A DNA stretch of 34,542 nucleotides from NCBI RefSeq assembly GCF_005930475.1, contig NZ_SJEW01000053.1, forward strand, positions 1 to 34,542. The letters run 5' to 3'. The notes beneath the pieces are model-generated. The model was not told the origin of the DNA. It searched no databases and saw only the letters and a program-made list of their open reading frames with translations. Below, piece by piece: positions 32,190 through 34,542 of this stretch (positions within the stretch are counted from its first letter, which is position 1; the number at the start of each line of letters is the position of its first letter). This stretch comes from Modestobacter altitudinis (GTDB taxonomy: Bacteria; Actinomycetota; Actinomycetes; Mycobacteriales; Geodermatophilaceae). The position numbers and the translations under genes are program-made.

Positions 32190-32268
32190 CCGCGCGTACT
32201 TTCGCGCGCGAAACCGCGCGTACTTTCGCGCGCAAAACCGCGCGTACTTTCGCGCGCAAAACCGCGCG
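32190..32268 (+). repeat. 24-bp tandem repeat, three copies plus a partial fourth
   Basis: Units at 32190-32213, 32214-32237 and 32238-32261 share CGCGTACTTTCGCGCGC and end in GAAA or AAAA; a partial unit CCGCGCG follows at 32262. Units 2 and 3 are identical, unit 1 differs by one base. Within each unit CGCG-rich ends can fold on each other. The array fills the whole gap between convergent ctaG and the sigma factor gene, beginning two bases after the ctaG stop. Confidence 0.95.
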
Positions 32269-32272
32269 GGGG

Positions 32273-32827
32273 TCAGGAGGGGCGGCGGCTGCGGGGGTGG
32301 TCGGCGGCGACCAGCGCCTGCACCAGGTCGGCGCGGGCCCGCGCCACCCGGGACCGGATGGTGCCGATCGGGCAGCCCACCACCTCGGCGGCCTCGGCGT
32401 AGGGGAGCCCGATCAGCTGGGTGAGCACGAAGGCCTCCCGGCGCTCGGGCTCCAACCGGTCGAGCACGTCCTGGGCGGCGACCGTGCCGGCGACCTCGTC
32501 GGCGGGCGCGCCGCGCTCGAGCGCGGCCAGGTCGGTGTCCTCGCCGATCAGCACCAGCCCCCGCCGCTTCCTGGTGCGCAGGTGGTCGGCGCAGACCCGG
32601 CGGGCGATGGACAACAGCCAGGTGCGCAGCGAGGACCGGCCCTCGAACCGGGCGAGCGCCGGCAGCGCCCGCAGGTAGGTCTCCTGGGTGAGGTCCTCGG
32701 CCACCTGCCGGTCGGCGAGGTGGACGCACAGCCGCCACACGTCGGCCTGCGTCTCCCTGATCAGTGCAGCCTGCGCCGCCGTGTCCCCGTCGGCCGCCCG
32801 TGCCGCGAGACGTTCCAGCTGTCCCAC
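32273..32827 (-). CDS. sigC: ECF RNA polymerase sigma factor, SigC-like
   Basis: Extracytoplasmic-function sigma factor of 184 aa. Region 2 (about 20-90) reads DVWRLCVHLADRQVAEDLTQ then ETYLRAL and RSSLRTWLLSIARRVCADHL; region 4 (about 120-172) reads RREAFVLTQLIGLPYAEAAE and CPIGTIRSRVARARADL. This closely follows SigC of Mycobacterium, including LLSIAR-V-ADH and GCP-GTIRSRVARAR. SigC proteins usually lack a co-encoded anti-sigma factor; here a divergent gene 46 bases away encodes a zinc-binding, membrane-spanning candidate. GTG 32827 has GGAGGG upstream. Mycobacterial SigC has been tied to copper supply, which suits the neighbouring ctaG. Targets unknown. Confidence 0.9.
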   Translation of the reverse strand: MGQLERLAARAADGDTAAQAALIRETQADVWRLCVHLADRQVAEDLTQETYLRALPALARFEGRSSLRTWLLSIARRVCADHLRTRKRRGLVLIGEDTDLAALERGAPADEVAGTVAAQDVLDRLEPERREAFVLTQLIGLPYAEAAEVVGCPIGTIRSRVARARADLVQALVAADHPRSRRPS

Positions 32828-32873
32828 GTCACCCTCCGGGAACTCCGCGTCCGTCGTCGGCGACTATGCCAGC

Positions 32874-33620
32874 GTGGGCTGTGCAACATGTCGTGAGGCC
32901 GTCTCGGCGACGCTGGACGGGGAGTCGCCGGGCGTGCCGCAGCGCTGGGTCGACGAGCACCTCGACGGGTGCCCGGGCTGCCGCGGCTGGGCCGACGCCG
33001 CCGCCGAGGTGACCCGGCGGGCCCGGCTGGTGCCCGCGCAGCCGGTGCCGGACGTGACCGCGGCCGTGCTGGCGCGGCTGCCGGCCGCCCCGTCCCGCCG
33101 CCGCCGGGACGGCTGGGACGCCGGGCTGCGGCTCGCCCTGCTCGCCGTGGGTGCCGGGCAGCTCGCGGTCAGCGTCCCGGTCCTGTCCGCGGGGATGGCC
33201 GGCATGGCCGCCCCGGTGCACCTCGCGCACGAGACCGCCGCGTGGAACCTCGGGCTGGCGGCCTGCTTCCTCGTCGTCGCCGTCCTGCCCCGGCTGGCGG
33301 CGGGTGCGCTGCCGTTCCTGCTCTCCTTCACCGCCGTGCTCAGCTGGGTCACCCTCGGCGACCTGCGCGCCGGCCACGTGCACGCCGACCGCGCGGTGGC
33401 GCACCTGCTGCTGCTGGGCGGGGCGCTGCTGGTCAGTGCGCTGGCGCTGCGCCACCGCGCGCCGCGAGGCGGTCCGGCCCGGGCGTCCCGGCCGTGGCCG
33501 GACCGGCTGACCGGCTGGCCGCACCCCGACCAGACCGGGACGGCGACCGGGCCGGTCGGCGTCGCGGCGGACTGGCCCCGGGACGCCACCGCAACCGTCG
33601 GTGAGCGTCGCGCGGCCTGA
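32874..33620 (+). CDS. Membrane zinc-finger (zf-HC2) anti-sigma-like protein
   Basis: Protein of 248 aa. The N-terminus is a zinc-binding anti-sigma-like domain: CATC at residues 3-6 and HLDGCPGC with H29, C33 and C36, in the H-x3-C-x2-C order of ZAS proteins. About four membrane helices follow (83-104, 122-142, 145-162, 174-192). External loops hold Met and His clusters (GMAGMAAPVHLAHETA; RAGHVHADRAVAH) that could sense a metal. It is divergent from the SigC-like gene and probably binds it. I place the start at GTG 32874, where a GACTAT -10-like hexamer ends six bases upstream; the open frame continues but runs antisense to the sigma gene. Alternative: an earlier GTG would add only unconserved residues. 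Function is inferred. Confidence 0.8.
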   Translation: MGCATCREAVSATLDGESPGVPQRWVDEHLDGCPGCRGWADAAAEVTRRARLVPAQPVPDVTAAVLARLPAAPSRRRRDGWDAGLRLALLAVGAGQLAVSVPVLSAGMAGMAAPVHLAHETAAWNLGLAACFLVVAVLPRLAAGALPFLLSFTAVLSWVTLGDLRAGHVHADRAVAHLLLLGGALLVSALALRHRAPRGGPARASRPWPDRLTGWPHPDQTGTATGPVGVAADWPRDATATVGERRAA

Positions 33621-33632
33621 CCGGCCGGTCAG
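33617..33632. other. 16-bp palindrome joining two convergent stop codons
   Basis: CTGACCGGCCGGTCAG is a perfect palindrome that includes the stop of the anti-sigma-like gene (33618-33620) and the stop of the GH6 gene (33629-33631). With no loop it is a poor hairpin but may act as a protein site or arise by chance from the two TGA codons. Confidence 0.4.
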
Positions 33633-34542
33633 CGGGCGCGCATCAGCCCCAGCGCGTACTCCGGCCAGAAGGTCCCCGCCGCCGGGCCCCCGTTGCAGGT
33701 GCCGTCGGACTCCCCGGGCCGCTTGACCCACAGGTAGGCGTCCACCCCGGCCTGCCCGGTGAGCGTGGTGGGGCGTTCGCCGACCGCCCGGCCGGCGGGG
33801 TTGCACCAGCCGGTGCCCGGCCCGTTGCCGTCCCGGCTGGTGTCGATCACGAAGGAGGCACCACCGAGCGCGGCGGAGACCGTCCGGCCGTAGGCGAGGT
33901 TGCTCGCGGTGGTCTCGACGTTGGAGACGTTGAGCGCGAACCCGTCGGCGTCGGCGACCCCGGCGGCCCGCAGCCGGCCGGCCATCTCCTGCGCGCCGAT
34001 CCAGGTCGGGTTCCCGGCGTCGAGGTAGGTGTGCGTGCCCGGGTTGGCCTCCAGCACGTCGATCGCGGCGTCCAGCATCGCGTAGCGCGCCGCCGGGTCG
34101 CCGCAGAGCTGGGCCAGGGCGTCGGGCTCGACGACGACGACGGCCTCCGCCGTCCCGATGCCGTCCGCGAGGTCCTGCACCCAGTCGCGGTAGGCGGCCG
34201 GCGACGAGGCGCCACCGGCGGAGTACCCGCCGCAGTCGGTGTCGGGCACGTCGTAGGCGCCCAGGACGGGGACGGTGCCCGAGGCGGCTGCGGCGGTGAC
34301 CACGGTGCGGGCGGCCTGCGTGACGTCGCTGCTCCACGACCCGAACCAGGTCGCCGTCGGCACCCCGGCGAGCTCGGTGAGCAGCGCCGCGTCCGCGCCC
34401 CGGTACGCCGCCGTGGCGGTCGCCTGAGCTGCGCTGGGGCCGGCTGCGTAGAGGCTGAGACCGGCCAGCGCGGCGTCCGTCGGGGCGGGGCTGCTCGAGG
34501 TCGGTGTGGCGGCGGTCGGTGTGGGGCCGGTCGGTGTGGGGC
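33629..34542 (-). CDS. GH6 family cellulase (partial, 5' end outside window)
   Basis: Secreted glycoside hydrolase family 6 enzyme (endoglucanase or cellobiohydrolase), incomplete at its N-terminus because the frame is open to the window edge. The first visible residues are a Pro/Thr linker (PTPTGPTPTAATPTSSSPAP), which usually joins a signal peptide and carbohydrate-binding module to the catalytic domain. The catalytic domain then shows VLGAYDVPDTDCGGYSAG, VVVVEPDALAQLCGD, LDAGNPTWIG, GFALNVSNVETT, FVIDTSRDGNGPG, WCNPAGRAVGERPT and LWVKRPGESDGTC, matching GH6 including the Asp residues of DCGGY and of VEPDA. It ends FWPEYALGLMRAR. An internal GTG at 34363 exists but is not the true start. 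Together with arabinose use, it suggests plant-cell-wall degradation. Confidence 0.92.
   Translation of the reverse strand, partial: PTPTGPTPTAATPTSSSPAPTDAALAGLSLYAAGPSAAQATATAAYRGADAALLTELAGVPTATWFGSWSSDVTQAARTVVTAAAASGTVPVLGAYDVPDTDCGGYSAGGASSPAAYRDWVQDLADGIGTAEAVVVVEPDALAQLCGDPAARYAMLDAAIDVLEANPGTHTYLDAGNPTWIGAQEMAGRLRAAGVADADGFALNVSNVETTASNLAYGRTVSAALGGASFVIDTSRDGNGPGTGWCNPAGRAVGERPTTLTGQAGVDAYLWVKRPGESDGTCNGGPAAGTFWPEYALGLMRAR

Noticed and set aside
32190-32268. CRISPR array at the 24-bp repeats
   Set aside because: Units abut directly without unique spacers and no cas gene is present.
32145-32738. Minus-strand protein with ARKYARF-type repeats
   Set aside because: It is a shifted reading of the sigma factor gene running into the 24-bp repeats; the sigma frame has the real domains.

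Overview
This is a very GC-rich window (about 73% by eye, almost every third codon position G or C) with many GTG starts, tightly packed genes, TANNNT -10 boxes placed directly upstream of start codons, a SigC-type ECF sigma factor and actinobacterial families such as the SEC-C/DUF5926 protein. It is chromosomal DNA of an actinomycete. Protein style and intergenic repeats suggest the Geodermatophilaceae (Blastococcus, Geodermatophilus, Modestobacter), but that family assignment is an inference. No tRNA, rRNA, transposase, integrase or CRISPR array was seen. No gene-free stretch exceeds 300 bases; the longest are 19388-19680 (arabinose promoter region) and 9503-9773 (no supported gene).

Layout. 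2-1911 (-): NarL-type response regulator and DesK/NarL-type kinase. 1996-3993: HAD phosphatase (-) divergent from an MFS exporter (+) with a repetitive acidic tail. 4092-5919 (-): UspA protein and a Rieske oxygenase-like protein whose second half looks degenerate. 6088-8089 (+): DUF485 protein and acetate permease ActP, with a CRP-like site at the promoter. 8205-9502 (-): small membrane protein and manganese catalase. 9774-10703 (+): RhtA-type exporter. 10720-12181: a divergent soluble-kinase/response-regulator pair. 12289-14684 (+): a Rossmann reductase coupled to a GlmL/MutL-type ATPase. 14677-17299 (-): operon of two bacterial-PH membrane proteins and a pentapeptide-repeat protein. 17345-17689 (+): rhodanese. 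17771-19387 (-): acyl-CoA ligase.

19599-28861 (+) is the functional core: an L-arabinose locus. A lipoprotein sugar binder (ChvE type), a double ATPase (MmsA/GguA type) and a permease (MmsB/GguB type) import the sugar. A LacI-family regulator follows, then FGGY kinase, L-ribulose-5-phosphate 4-epimerase and L-arabinose isomerase. Matching 14-bp operators sit in front of both transcription units. Together the three enzymes convert arabinose to xylulose 5-phosphate. A partial GH6 cellulase at the right edge (33629-34542) fits a plant-polymer-degrading lifestyle.

28912-33620: cytochrome P450, SEC-C/DUF5926 protein, CtaG-like copper/oxidase assembly protein with a Met-rich N-terminus, SigC-like sigma factor and a divergent membrane zinc-binding anti-sigma-like protein. 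The last three may form a copper or respiratory-stress module.

The most unusual items are the Rieske protein with a second cluster-less Rieske-like unit and missing iron ligands, a dispersed hairpin repeat in three copies whose stems change in a compensating way, a 24-bp tandem repeat after ctaG, and the SigC-ZAS-CtaG cluster. I saw no clear defence or secretion system.
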